A stretch of DNA of 64,000 nucleotides from CAYUQT01 sp964446835 (GTDB lineage: Bacteria; Planctomycetota; Phycisphaerae; UBA1845; JAFGLZ01), in assembly GCA_964446835.1 (NCBI GenBank), contig CAYUQT010000015.1, positions 102,848 through 166,847 of the forward strand, written 5' to 3'. Positions 8,279 through 17,461 of the stretch are shown piece by piece. Under the pieces are notes generated by a model that did not search any database, was not told where the DNA came from, and saw only the letters and a list, made by a program, of their open reading frames with translations. Within the stretch, counting starts at the first letter, position 1, and each line of letters begins with the position of its first letter. Both the position numbers and the translations under genes were made by a program.

Positions 8279-8770
8279 ATGATCTGCCAACGATGCAAGA
8301 AGAGTAATGCCACGGTTCACTTGACGGATATTGTCAAGAACGAGAAACGGGAGAAGCACCTCTGCGACCAGTGCGCGGCCGAAGAGGGTATCACGATCAA
8401 GACGCATACGCCGCTCAACCAGCTCTTGAGCAACTTCGTGATGCAGCAGGAGGGGGCACGCGAGCTGGCCAACCTGACGTGCGAGCACTGCGGGATGACC
8501 TTCCTGGAATTTCGCAACAATGGGCTCCTGGGCTGTCCCGAAGACTATACAGCCTTCGAGAGCGCCCTGCTGCCGTTGCTCGAACGGGCCCACGGCGAAG
8601 GCGCTACCCATCATGTCGGCAAGTCTCCCAAGGCCATGACCGATGAATCCGAGCGCCGCCAGCGAGACATCGCCCGCCTTCGACGCGAACTCAGCCTGGC
8701 CATCGAACGCGAAGACTACGAGACCGCCGCCGCCCTGCGGGACAAGATCAAGGCGGTGGAAGAAACATGA
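8279..8770 (+). CDS. mcsA: McsA, zinc-binding activator of the arginine kinase McsB
   Basis: A 163-aa protein with the McsA layout: an N-terminal CxxC zinc-binding pair (MICQRCKKSNATVHL, then HLCDQCAAE), a second Cys cluster (LTCEHCGMTF and a GCPEDY motif) and a C-terminal UvrB/UvrC-motif coiled coil (RLRRELSLAIEREDYETAAA). In Firmicutes McsA binds McsB and stimulates arginine phosphorylation of proteins destined for ClpCP. Its ATGA overlap with mcsB indicates translational coupling. GGAGGT precedes the ATG at 8279. Confidence 0.9.
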   Translation: MICQRCKKSNATVHLTDIVKNEKREKHLCDQCAAEEGITIKTHTPLNQLLSNFVMQQEGARELANLTCEHCGMTFLEFRNNGLLGCPEDYTAFESALLPLLERAHGEGATHHVGKSPKAMTDESERRQRDIARLRRELSLAIEREDYETAAALRDKIKAVEET

Positions 8771-9825
8771 ACATTGACGATCTGACCAAACAGGCCGGAG
8801 AGTGGTTGAGCGGTACGGGACCGATGGCTGACATCGTGATTTCCTCACGCATCCGGCTGGCCAGGAATCTGGCGGGCTTCCCGTTTCTGAGCAAAGCAAC
8901 CCCCACGCAGCGGGCCGAACTTCAGCGATTGCTCCGCGCCGCCATCGAGAAGGTCAAGCTGAAGGAAAACCTCTTCTACGTCGACGTCGATCGCATCGAC
9001 GACCTTGACCGAAAGGTTCTCGTCGAGCGGCATCTCATCAGTCGGCAGCATGCCGAGAGCCAGGGCAGTCGCGGAGTCGCCATCAGCAGCAAGGAAACCG
9101 TCGCGTTGATGGTCAACGAAGAAGACCACCTCCGCATGCAGGGCCTCCGCAGCGGCCTCCAGCTCGACAAACTCTGGGAAGAAGCCAACCGCATCGACGA
9201 CATGCTCGGCGGACGTATCGAGTTCTCTTTTCATAAACGCTATGGCTACCTCACCGCCTGTCCCACGAACGTCGGAACGGGCATGCGGGTTTCGGTCATG
9301 CTGCACTTGCCGGCCTTGCGGATCACCGGAGAGATGGAACGGGTCATTCGCGCCGCGCGCGACATGCGCCTTGCGGTTCGCGGCCTCTACGGCGAGGGCA
9401 CCGAGGCGGCCGGCGACTTCTTCCAGGTCAGCAATCAGACCAGCCTGGGCCGGAGCGAAGAGGAAATCATCGACGAGTTCAAACACATCGTCATTCCCAA
9501 GATCGTCGACTATGAACACCAGGCGAGACAGGCCCTGCTCAAGGACAAGGCCGTCGCCCTCGACGACAAGATCTGGCGAGCCTACGGACTGCTGACCACC
9601 GCCCGTGCCATGAGCAGCGACGAGACGATGGCATTGCTCAGCCACCTGCGAATGGGCGTCCATCTCGGACGCATCGATCGGCTGAACATGGGCGTGCTGA
9701 ACGAACTGTTCATCCTGACCCAGCCGGCACACCTTCAGAAGCTGCGAGGTCAGTCTCTCGACGGCGAGCAACGAAGCATCTGGCGCGCCGACTACATCCG
9801 TCGGCGGCTCGGAGCCGAGAACTGA
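8767..9825 (+). CDS. mcsB: McsB, protein-arginine kinase
   Basis: A 352-aa ATP:guanido phosphotransferase-fold kinase that phosphorylates protein arginines. Visible motifs: the nucleotide-binding ISSRIRLARNLAGFPF (about residues 20-35), NEEDHLRMQ (117-125) with the catalytic Glu, the family Cys165 in TACPTNVGTG, GEGTEAAGDFFQVSNQ with the second conserved Glu, and the C-terminal phosphoarginine-binding region (QRSIWRADYIRRRL). The length matches Bacillus McsB. It forms a two-gene operon with mcsA; neither ctsR nor clpC is next to it, unlike the classical Firmicutes operon. Confidence 0.92.
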   Translation: MNIDDLTKQAGEWLSGTGPMADIVISSRIRLARNLAGFPFLSKATPTQRAELQRLLRAAIEKVKLKENLFYVDVDRIDDLDRKVLVERHLISRQHAESQGSRGVAISSKETVALMVNEEDHLRMQGLRSGLQLDKLWEEANRIDDMLGGRIEFSFHKRYGYLTACPTNVGTGMRVSVMLHLPALRITGEMERVIRAARDMRLAVRGLYGEGTEAAGDFFQVSNQTSLGRSEEEIIDEFKHIVIPKIVDYEHQARQALLKDKAVALDDKIWRAYGLLTTARAMSSDETMALLSHLRMGVHLGRIDRLNMGVLNELFILTQPAHLQKLRGQSLDGEQRSIWRADYIRRRLGAEN

Positions 9826-9931
9826 GAATGCCCGCCATGCCCGGATGATGTCCGTCAGCGACCTGTCGAAGTCGCCGGATTATCGTCTCTTGACGTGCCC
9901 GGAATCCGTAGTTCGTCCCTGGTGCGGACTT

Positions 9932-10729
9932 TCACGTCCCCGTGACAAACTGCATTCGAGGAAACTGGTCGGCAATCAGACCGCCGTCGATGATGATCGA
10001 CTGCCCCGTCACGTAGCGCCCCGCTTCGCTGGCCAGGAACACCACCGCCCCGGCGCACTCCTCGGGCGTCCCGTATCGGCCCAACGGAATGTGCTCGATT
10101 GCATACTTGCGGAACGCGTCGTCCAGGTTGAAGTCCTCGCCGATCTCTGTGTCGATCAGCCCCGGATCGACGGCGTTCACCGTAATGCCGTGCGGCCCCA
10201 GTTCGATCGCCAGCGATTGCGTAATGAGCTCCAGAGCCCCCTTGCTCGCGTTGTAGGGTGCGAGCATCGCCTCGGCGACACGTCCATTCGTGCTGCCGAT
10301 ATTGATGATTCGGCCCGCGATCTTCCGGTCGATCATGTGGCAAGCCGCCGATTGCGCCAGGAAGAACGGCGCCATCGTATTGACACGAAGCGTCCGCTCG
10401 AACATGGCCACCGTGACCTTATCGAAGGCCACCAGGTCGGCCATGCCCGCATTATTCACCAGAATATCCACCTGTCCCATACGGCTGATCGCCTCAGACA
10501 CTACCTGAGGAATGCCGCTGACATCGGCCAGGTCATGCTGGAGCAGCTCGCACCGCCGCCCCATCTGACGTATCGACTGCCGGAGGGCCTCGGCCTCGTC
10601 CTTGCGGGCGCGGTACACGATGACCACATCTGCACCGGCCTCCGCCAACGCCATGCTGATTCCCGCGCCGATGCCGCGCGATCCGCCCGTCACCAATGCC
10701 GCCTTGCCTGTCAGGTCAAAACATCTCAT
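9932..10729 (-). CDS. SDR-family NAD(P)-dependent oxidoreductase
   Basis: A 265-aa classical short-chain dehydrogenase. The cofactor motif TGGSRGIG is at residues 14-21, NNAG at 92-95, and the catalytic Ser146, Tyr159 and Lys163 are in place (NIGSTNGR, PYNASKG). The C-terminal IIIDGG motif is also present. The closest general type is FabG or a sugar/polyol dehydrogenase; the substrate cannot be read from the sequence. It stands alone, downstream of the DUF4091 gene on the same strand (about 100 bases apart), so a role in sugar metabolism is plausible but inferred. Confidence 0.85.
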   Translation of the reverse strand: MRCFDLTGKAALVTGGSRGIGAGISMALAEAGADVVIVYRARKDEAEALRQSIRQMGRRCELLQHDLADVSGIPQVVSEAISRMGQVDILVNNAGMADLVAFDKVTVAMFERTLRVNTMAPFFLAQSAACHMIDRKIAGRIINIGSTNGRVAEAMLAPYNASKGALELITQSLAIELGPHGITVNAVDPGLIDTEIGEDFNLDDAFRKYAIEHIPLGRYGTPEECAGAVVFLASEAGRYVTGQSIIIDGGLIADQFPRMQFVTGT

Positions 10730-10830
10730 GCGTCGAGTCTCTCCATGTGAAATCGCCGGTTCGATGCCGGTGCCCTACGGCAGAATCGTAGCACGTCGGC
10801 ATCCGGGCGGACACCCCGAATCGTGACGGA

Positions 10831-13329
10831 TCACCGGCCGAGTGTCGCCAGCACCTCCAGAACCTCCAGCCGAACCTGATCCGCCACGGATCGATCGCGA
10901 TCGGAGAACCACCGATCGGGGTTGTACTTCGCCACGCGCCGCGGGCCTTCTGCCAAAAGCTGTTTCGCCCGCGAGATCTCCGGTGAACTCCGACCCGCCT
11001 TCTCGAGTTGCTCGATGCGGCCCCTCAGCATGTGAAGGTATTCGTAGTCCTCGACCCCCTCGCGGACCGCTTCCCAATGCTTGCTCGTCGTGATGTGGTC
11101 CGGCGCAATGTACGCTGGGCAGAACGACGTCGAGCGAGCCAGATACTCGCACCATGAATTGCCGTATCCCGTATCGCCATAGGCCCAGAAGCCCATGCCC
11201 ACCGCCCCATGAACCCAGCAATACCACGCCTGAAGCCGGTGGTACGAGTAGGGGTCCAGCAATCTCGCCGGACCCGAACAGAGGTAGAACCACAGCTCGC
11301 GCCGCCCATCTCTAACGAACCGACCGTAGTAGCTCTCCGCCTTCTGGCCGAACTCGCAGTAGATCCCCAGATTCGGGCAGATCGCATCGCAGGCCTCCAA
11401 CATCGCCACCTGATCCGGCGTGCCGAGCTTCTGGTGAATCGGATCGATCCAGATGTTGAAGAAATCGGTCGCCGCCTTGATGGCCCGTGCCCAGGCAAGA
11501 ATCTGCCGATCTTGCTCGTCGGTCTGCGGCTCGTCGACGAGCAATACGCCGACCTGCCGGGGCTTCAGACCCCGTTCCTTGCAGTGCTCGGCCCATGCGG
11601 CGAACCACTGCCCCGCGACCCTGGTGAATTCGGGCGTCCCCATCGCGTAACCGGCCACCGAACCGCCCACGGACATGAAGACCAGGTAGCGGCGGGCGCC
11701 CTTCCAGTCGTTCAACCATCGATCGAACCGTGAGAAGTCGATCGACCCTGGCTTGAGGTTTCCCGCGGCGTCGAGATGACTGCGCTGCGGTGCGCCGATC
11801 ACACTGGAATGGCCCCACGGTGAATCGACGAAATGCTCGCGCATGTCGGCAACGGCCTGACGCTGATTGCCCGCCGTGATACCGTAGGCATAGGGCTCGT
11901 CGGTGTAGTCCCACATCCCCAGCGAAAGCGCCGGCTGCCGGGGAAACTCGATGTCCTCTACTCGCAGCCGCAGCGGAAGCATGCACAGAGGGGCCTCCGA
12001 CAGCTTCAAACCTCCGCCATCGCGAGTGGCGTTGTAGATCTCGATCTTCATCTCGTACAAACCGGCTGCCGTCCACTTCGGATTAAACGTCAGCCAGACC
12101 TGCCGTGTGGTGCCGGCCGGAACCGTGACGGCATCGGCCAGATCGGCCTTGCCCGACAGCTCCGGCAGTGCATCGGCCACCACAATCCCCTGCTTGGTGT
12201 CGACGTGGTCCACCCGATGAACCGTGACGAAATCCGGACGACCCGGCTTATCCGTGGCCGCCGGAGCCCCAACGATCTTCAGGCAGACCAAAGCATCCGC
12301 CGCGTCGGCCATCGTCATGTTGAAGGCAGCCGAACGATATTCCCCCCGCATCATCCGAATCGACAGATCGGGCAAGCCCTGGGGTGGCGAAGTGGGTGCC
12401 TCCAGAATCCCCAGCGGGTCCCACCGATTCTTCTGCCATACCACCAGCCCCTTGAGCCCTCGCGCCTGAAGCGCCGGCGCATGACAAGCGAGAATTTGAC
12501 GGTGAAGTTCGTTCAGAGGAACGACGGCCGAAAGGGCGTTCGGATCGCTCACCACTACATCAGAGATGCGCCGCACGCATTCGTCGATCTGCCGAACGAC
12601 CTCGTCTCGCCGTTCCGCCGGAAAACCGCACACAGTGACAGCCTTTCGGACCTCCGCCGCATCCGTCCGCAATCGCCGCTGCATTGCCTGAGTACCCGCA
12701 GAGGCCTTGAGATACTCCCCCACGTCGCCCACACTGCGACCGCCGACCGGCTCGGCAAGCCACTCGTCCTTGCCGCGCCATACCTCGATCTCATCGCAGA
12801 ATGCGTAGGCCCCGTCGGTAGCGATAGCGAACTGCACGAACCGTCCCTTCGTCTTCAGCCGGTCCGTCCAGTAGGTGTGAACCCCGTACTTGGCCGCCTC
12901 AGGGATTCCATGGTCCGAGGACAGATCCAGCAGATCGCCCACCAGGTGGTAGTCCTTGCCGTCTTCGCTGACGAAGAGGCCGATCTGCAGCGGCCAGGCA
13001 ACGCCGGCCGCCCCCGCCGCCGTCCGATACGACACGCCCGCGACGGGCTGAACCGTGCCCAGGTCAATCGTAATCCGCACCGCACTCGTGTGGCTCCACC
13101 CCACCGTCCCCTTCTGCGTCCAGAAGTGTCCCTGGCTGAGGACGCTGTCGGTCAGTTGCGTCCGATCCCCGGCATCCGTGCAATGTTCGTAGTTAGGAGC
13201 CGGAGCCAGCATGTAGGGCCTATGCAAGGCGACGTTAACCAAACCGGGACGGGTAGCCGGTCCCGGCGAGGTCTCTGAGACGGCCATCACGATCATCTGA
13301 AGGACAGTTGCCAGCACTCCGGTTGTCAT
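10831..13329 (-). CDS. Secreted DUF4091 glycoside-hydrolase-like protein with discoidin-like N-domain
   Basis: An 832-aa protein. A weak signal peptide (MTTGVLATVLQMIVMAVSE) is followed by a discoidin/F5-8C-like domain (about residues 35-175: VNVALHRPYML, SAVRITIDLGTVQPVAGVSY, FVQFAIATDGAYAFCDEIEV), a helical linker, a beta domain, and a barrel-like region ending in the DUF4091 signature (about 690-800: WYCWVHGAVGMGFWAYGDTG, HWEAVREGVEDYEYLHML). DUF4091 sits at the C-terminus of uncharacterised glycosidase-like proteins. The barrel motif VLLVDEPQTDEQ has acidic residues that could be catalytic. The ATG at 13329 follows GAGAGGTG. Confidence 0.75.
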   Translation of the reverse strand: MTTGVLATVLQMIVMAVSETSPGPATRPGLVNVALHRPYMLAPAPNYEHCTDAGDRTQLTDSVLSQGHFWTQKGTVGWSHTSAVRITIDLGTVQPVAGVSYRTAAGAAGVAWPLQIGLFVSEDGKDYHLVGDLLDLSSDHGIPEAAKYGVHTYWTDRLKTKGRFVQFAIATDGAYAFCDEIEVWRGKDEWLAEPVGGRSVGDVGEYLKASAGTQAMQRRLRTDAAEVRKAVTVCGFPAERRDEVVRQIDECVRRISDVVVSDPNALSAVVPLNELHRQILACHAPALQARGLKGLVVWQKNRWDPLGILEAPTSPPQGLPDLSIRMMRGEYRSAAFNMTMADAADALVCLKIVGAPAATDKPGRPDFVTVHRVDHVDTKQGIVVADALPELSGKADLADAVTVPAGTTRQVWLTFNPKWTAAGLYEMKIEIYNATRDGGGLKLSEAPLCMLPLRLRVEDIEFPRQPALSLGMWDYTDEPYAYGITAGNQRQAVADMREHFVDSPWGHSSVIGAPQRSHLDAAGNLKPGSIDFSRFDRWLNDWKGARRYLVFMSVGGSVAGYAMGTPEFTRVAGQWFAAWAEHCKERGLKPRQVGVLLVDEPQTDEQDRQILAWARAIKAATDFFNIWIDPIHQKLGTPDQVAMLEACDAICPNLGIYCEFGQKAESYYGRFVRDGRRELWFYLCSGPARLLDPYSYHRLQAWYCWVHGAVGMGFWAYGDTGYGNSWCEYLARSTSFCPAYIAPDHITTSKHWEAVREGVEDYEYLHMLRGRIEQLEKAGRSSPEISRAKQLLAEGPRRVAKYNPDRWFSDRDRSVADQVRLEVLEVLATLGR

Positions 13330-13581
13330 ATGTCACCTCTCAACATTCCGATCCCACGCGACAACAATCGATGATACGCCCGTGTTGACAGAGTCTAGCC
13401 GACCCCCCGCCCCCAAAGAAGCACACCTCGCTGCCTTTCGCCCCACACCGGACCGAACGTCCGTCCGACCCGCAAGCCGATCCGCACAGGCCGGCCCCCC
13501 CAGCGGCAAGAGAGAATCTGAAGCCGGATCCGATGCGACCGGGAACGGAGAATGCGTCACAAAAGATCTCCCCGAGGAAGC

Positions 13582-13610
13582 GTGACAATCGGTCGAGACG
13601 GACGTATTGT
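13582..13610 (+). promoter_or_regulatory. Candidate promoter for the GH172-type gene
   Basis: GTGACA (13582-13587), a 17-base spacer and TATTGT (13605-13610) lie about 90 bases before the gene. I see nothing else in the 369-bp divergent gap 13330-13698. Confidence 0.35.
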
Positions 13611-13698
13611 ACGCATCGAGAGCGTTGCCACGAAGTGCCCGCTCACGTCGCGCGTCGGTTCTCCAACCCGGGAACCCTTGTGTCCTAAAGGATGAAAG

Positions 13699-15258
13699 AT
13701 GATTCGTTCAGCATCCCACACCCTTATCGTAGCCCCTTTCACTATTCTCCTGTCACTGACATCGTTCCTGTTCGCGCAGTCGGCCACCCCCGACCTGCTG
13801 TCCCTGGCAAGGCTCCGCGAGGGGCGGACCGGCCGAAGCAGCAGCTCGGCTGCCGATTGGCGCAATGCCAACGGCGACTGCCGCTCGATCGACATCGGCC
13901 AGACCCTCACGCTGGCCGACATCACCGGCCCTGGCGTTGTCACGCACCTATGGTTCACGATCATGGCTGAAGAACTGCACTGGCCCCGAATGGTCACGCT
14001 GCGGGTCTTCTACGATGATTCGGAAGTGCCGGCCGTCGAGACTCCGATCGGCGACTTCTTCGCGATGGGACACGGCCTGCGGACAGATGTCACCACCGAA
14101 CCCATAACGGTCAGTGCCGAGGGACGCGGACTGAACTCCTGGTGGCCGATGCCCTTCCGCAAACGTGCTCGCCTGACCCTCACGAATGATTCCACCTCCG
14201 CCCGCATCGACTCCGTGTACTTCTACGTGGATTGGCAAGGGCTGCCCTCGCTGCCCGATGACGTTGGCTATTTCCACGCCCGCTACCGCCAGGAGCACCC
14301 CTGCGGCGACGACGACTACCTCATCGCCGACCTCCAAGGCAAAGGCCACTACGTCGGCACCGTCCTGTCGGTCCGCAACATGTACCACGGGTGGTTTGGC
14401 GAGGGCGACGACCGCTTCTTCATCGATGGCGAAGAAGAGCCGTCGCTCCGCGGCACCGGAACCGAAGACTACTTCGGCCAGGCATGGGGCTTCCGAAAGC
14501 TCTGCCAGCCCTATCACGGCGTGACGATTCTCGAAGGCGGCAACATGGCGGGCGATCGCATCACGGCCTATCGATGGCACCTTCGAGATCCGGTCGTGTT
14601 CAGCAAAGCACTGAAGGTCACCATGGAACACAAGGGCAGTACCTACAACCAGTTGGGCATCCAACAGACCCGATTCGTCTCCCGAAAAGACTGGTTCAGC
14701 AGCGTGGCCTACTGGTATCAGCAGGGAACGGGCAAACCGTTCAGCAAGATGCCGCCGGCCAAAGAGCGCGTCATGCCCCACAAGCTGGTTTTCGGCAAGG
14801 ACCTGCTCAAGGTAGCCACCTTCGAACCCAAGGGCATCGTTCGTCAGGAAGCGATCGGCTTTGTCTATGTGCCGACGGACGTCGGGGCCAGCTTCTCCGT
14901 ACCCTTCGAGATCGAACGCAGCGGATGGTATGACATCGAACCCTGGCTGGCCTACGTGGTGATCACCGGAATCTGGGAACCCCTGGTCGACGACAAGCCC
15001 ACGGTGGGACCCGTTGACACGTGCGACCCGGCCACCGATGTCCGCCCCGTCCCGCTCGGGCTGATATATCTCCAATCCGGAAAACACACGTTGAAATTCG
15101 TCAGTCGTGGCGTCTCGCCCAAGAGTCCGCGACTCCTGCCGGCACGGCTGACCGGCGGACTGGGCGCGTTGGTCATCACCGAGATCCGGATACCGCCCAT
15201 CCCCGGAAAGACGCAGCCCAGCCCGGCCCCGGCTCCCGCAACGCAGGCCGGAAAGTAA
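13699..15258 (+). CDS. Secreted DUF2961 / GH172-type glycosidase
   Basis: A 519-aa protein with a signal peptide (IVAPFTILLSLTSFLFAQ). It contains the DUF2961 double jelly roll found in GH172 enzymes that act on fructofuranosides and D-arabinofuranosides: a start of the LARLREGRTGRSSSS type, ITGPGVVTHLWFT, a PMPFRKRARLTL strand, and the signature GTGTEDYFGQAWG, in which Glu256 corresponds to a conserved catalytic Glu. The C-terminal 150 residues form an extra beta domain (FVSRGVSPKSPRLL). It is the first gene of a plus-strand sugar-related locus that contains a second DUF2961 protein at 17462. The natural substrate cannot be deduced. Confidence 0.85.
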   Translation: MIRSASHTLIVAPFTILLSLTSFLFAQSATPDLLSLARLREGRTGRSSSSAADWRNANGDCRSIDIGQTLTLADITGPGVVTHLWFTIMAEELHWPRMVTLRVFYDDSEVPAVETPIGDFFAMGHGLRTDVTTEPITVSAEGRGLNSWWPMPFRKRARLTLTNDSTSARIDSVYFYVDWQGLPSLPDDVGYFHARYRQEHPCGDDDYLIADLQGKGHYVGTVLSVRNMYHGWFGEGDDRFFIDGEEEPSLRGTGTEDYFGQAWGFRKLCQPYHGVTILEGGNMAGDRITAYRWHLRDPVVFSKALKVTMEHKGSTYNQLGIQQTRFVSRKDWFSSVAYWYQQGTGKPFSKMPPAKERVMPHKLVFGKDLLKVATFEPKGIVRQEAIGFVYVPTDVGASFSVPFEIERSGWYDIEPWLAYVVITGIWEPLVDDKPTVGPVDTCDPATDVRPVPLGLIYLQSGKHTLKFVSRGVSPKSPRLLPARLTGGLGALVITEIRIPPIPGKTQPSPAPAPATQAGK

Positions 15259-15389
15259 CGCCGGACGCCTGCAATCGGAGTCGGCCGTCTCAGGCGATCG
15301 GGCGGCTTGCATCCGTCGCCGGGGAGCCGTATGGTTGGCGACCGCCGCCTGAGTGCTGCGGCGTGCGTGTGTGTCTCCGGGAGCCTGTC

Positions 15390-16397
15390 GTGACGCCTCG
15401 TGCAAGATTGCGGACCGCCTTGAGCTTCACGGAGCCCGATCGCCCGCCTCACTTCGAGCAGATGTTCGAACTGACCGAAGAGGCGTTCGGCCTGAAGGAG
15501 GTTCGGGAGAACGAATACGCAGCGGCCGAAACACGGGATCAGCAGGAGCGGCTGTTCGCCCGAAGCGCCGAGGTCTACCGGCGAATCGTCGAGGAGTTCC
15601 GCTGGGATGCCGTCCTGACCTGGCGACCCGCCGCCCGCAACGAGGCACAGTACCGGTTCATCCCCTTCCTCAAGAAGGTCCTGGGACCCGACATCCCCGT
15701 CGGCAGCTTCATCTGGGATTCCTCCGTGTCGATCGACACCGTCAAGGACTACATGGCGTTCGCCATTCAGATCTACGACCGCCCCGATGAAGTGCATGCC
15801 TGGGCGAGACAGATGCTCGATGCCGCCCTCGAACACGCCAGACGGCTGGTGGACGCCGGATGCGACATCGTCGATGTCGCCAGCGACTATGCCTTCAATC
15901 CGGGCACGTTCATCTCGCCGGAACAGTTCCGTGAGTTCGTGACACCTTACATGGTCGAGCTGGTCGGATTCCTGCGGCGCAACGGGGTGATCGTCATCCT
16001 GCACTCCGACGGAAACCTGATGGCCGTCATCGATCAGATCGTCGAGATCGCCCCGCACGTCCTGCAGTCGATCGACCCGCAAGCGGGCATGGACATCGCC
16101 GAGGTCAAACGGCAGACGTACGGCAAGCTGGCGCTGATGGGCAACGTCGAGTGTCGATGGGTTCAGGAGGGACCCGACGATCGCATTCTGGAATCGGCAC
16201 GTTATTGCCTCGACCACGCCCCACAGGGCGGCGGCTACATCTACAGCACGAGTAACACGATCTTTCCCGGAGTTCCGCTGAGGAACTATCGGCTGATGTT
16301 GGAGTATTTTTGGAAGCGGTTCCCCGTCGAATCGGCGCATGCAGACGCCGGACCGGCCGAATGGGGAACCCAACCCGCGAGGAGGTGCCTGAGATGA
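15390..16397 (+). CDS. Uroporphyrinogen-decarboxylase (UroD)-family protein
   Basis: A 335-aa protein from the GTG at 15390 with GGGAG 6 bases upstream; the open frame further upstream (from 15021) overlaps the preceding gene and has no coding character. The UroD-like barrel is seen in FEQMFELTEEAFGL, VGSFIWDSSV, DAGCDIVDVASDYAF, ISPEQFREFVTPYM, VIVILHSDGNL, APHVLQSIDPQAGMDI and GKLALMGNVE. The family includes haem-synthetic HemE and corrinoid-dependent methyltransferases (MtaA/CmuA type). Context (glycosidases, Gfo/Idh/MocA) and the absence of hem genes argue against HemE. Its stop overlaps the start of the oxidoreductase gene (ATGA), so the two are coupled. Confidence 0.8.
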   Translation: MTPRARLRTALSFTEPDRPPHFEQMFELTEEAFGLKEVRENEYAAAETRDQQERLFARSAEVYRRIVEEFRWDAVLTWRPAARNEAQYRFIPFLKKVLGPDIPVGSFIWDSSVSIDTVKDYMAFAIQIYDRPDEVHAWARQMLDAALEHARRLVDAGCDIVDVASDYAFNPGTFISPEQFREFVTPYMVELVGFLRRNGVIVILHSDGNLMAVIDQIVEIAPHVLQSIDPQAGMDIAEVKRQTYGKLALMGNVECRWVQEGPDDRILESARYCLDHAPQGGGYIYSTSNTIFPGVPLRNYRLMLEYFWKRFPVESAHADAGPAEWGTQPARRCLR

Positions 16398-17251
16398 AGA
16401 TCGGCATCATCGGATCGGAGAACAGTCACACCATCGCCATCGCCAAGATCATCAACATCCAGAAGAAGGTGCGTGGATGCAAGGTGGAATACGTCTGGGG
16501 CGAAACCGCCGAGTTGGCCCAGGCCGCCGCCCAGGCCGGGCAGATCCCCCACATCGTCACGACGCCACGGCAGATGCTCGGAAAGGTCGACGCCGTCGTG
16601 GTCGACCACCGCCACCCCAAGTATCACCTGCCGGCCGTGAAGGCCTTTGTCGAGGCGGGCATCCCCACCTTCGTCGACAAACCGTTCTGCTACCGGGCGA
16701 AAGAGGGCAAGGCGTTTCTTCGGATGGCTCGGAAAGCCGGGACGCACCTGACCAGCTACAGCGTGCTTCAGCACTACGACAGCTTCAAGACCTTCCTCAA
16801 GCAGCTCCCATCGGTCGGTACGATCCGGTCCGGCTGGAGCTACGGACCCTGCGACCTCAAGAGCACGTGGGGCGGCGTGTTCTTCTACGGCATCCATCAG
16901 GTGGAGGTGGTGCTTCGGACCTTCGGTTACGATGTGCGGTCGGTTCAGGTGTGCCGCAATGGATGGAAGGATGCCACGGCACAACTGTTCTATCCGTCAG
17001 GCGTAATCGTCACCATGGCCCTGGTGAAGGAGGGCTGCCCCGGCTTCGGAATCGGTGCGGTGGGCAGCCAGGGAGTCCTGTTCTCGAAGCTCGACGGCGG
17101 ACCCGATCCCTATCTCAACGGAACGCGGACTTTCACGACGATGTTCAAGACCGGCCGGCGCCCCCTCAGCGACGAACAGATCCTCCGTCCCGTCGAGGTG
17201 CTCGAGGCGATGGAGAAATCCGTCCGGTCGGGGAAGGTAGTGAAGGTATAG
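16394..17251 (+). CDS. Gfo/Idh/MocA-family oxidoreductase
   Basis: A 285-aa protein with an N-terminal Rossmann fold (MKIGIIGSENSHTIAIAKI), the family pattern VDAVVVDHRHPKYHLPAVKA, then the Lys-Pro motif PTFVDKPFCYRAKEG (the conserved EKP-like Lys), and GIHQVEVVLRTF, where the His of the GxHxxD-type motif sits. Such enzymes oxidise or epimerise sugars and polyols with NAD(P). At 285 aa it is shorter than typical (330-400 aa) members, and the C-terminal sheet is compact. It overlaps the UroD-family gene by 4 bp (GAGGAGG precedes the ATG), which suggests joint action on the same substrate. Confidence 0.82.
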   Translation: MKIGIIGSENSHTIAIAKIINIQKKVRGCKVEYVWGETAELAQAAAQAGQIPHIVTTPRQMLGKVDAVVVDHRHPKYHLPAVKAFVEAGIPTFVDKPFCYRAKEGKAFLRMARKAGTHLTSYSVLQHYDSFKTFLKQLPSVGTIRSGWSYGPCDLKSTWGGVFFYGIHQVEVVLRTFGYDVRSVQVCRNGWKDATAQLFYPSGVIVTMALVKEGCPGFGIGAVGSQGVLFSKLDGGPDPYLNGTRTFTTMFKTGRRPLSDEQILRPVEVLEAMEKSVRSGKVVKV

Positions 17252-17461
17252 CCGATTCGGTCCACCCGGCGTGCCCTTTGCCGTCGGCCGTACGGCCCGG
17301 GACCCTCGTCGCATTGCAGTGAACGCGCGGGCAGCACTTGAAAGAACCGCCCCTTCGCCCGCATGATATGCATTCAATGGCAGGGCCGGCCGGCTCGCAT
17401 CAGTCCGATGCGCAGGGTCGGCCGCCCCCAGACCTCTGTGGCTGTAGAAGGAGCGGCTTGA

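Noticed and set aside
15290..15352. Distant inverted repeat CTCAGGCG/CGCCTGAG before the UroD-family gene
   Set aside because: The arms are about 45 bases apart with no further pairing; no riboswitch-like structure could be supported.
15021..15389. N-terminal extension of the UroD-family frame
   Set aside because: Overlaps the GH172-type gene, is rich in Arg/Pro out-of-frame sequence, and a GTG with GGGAG lies at 15390.
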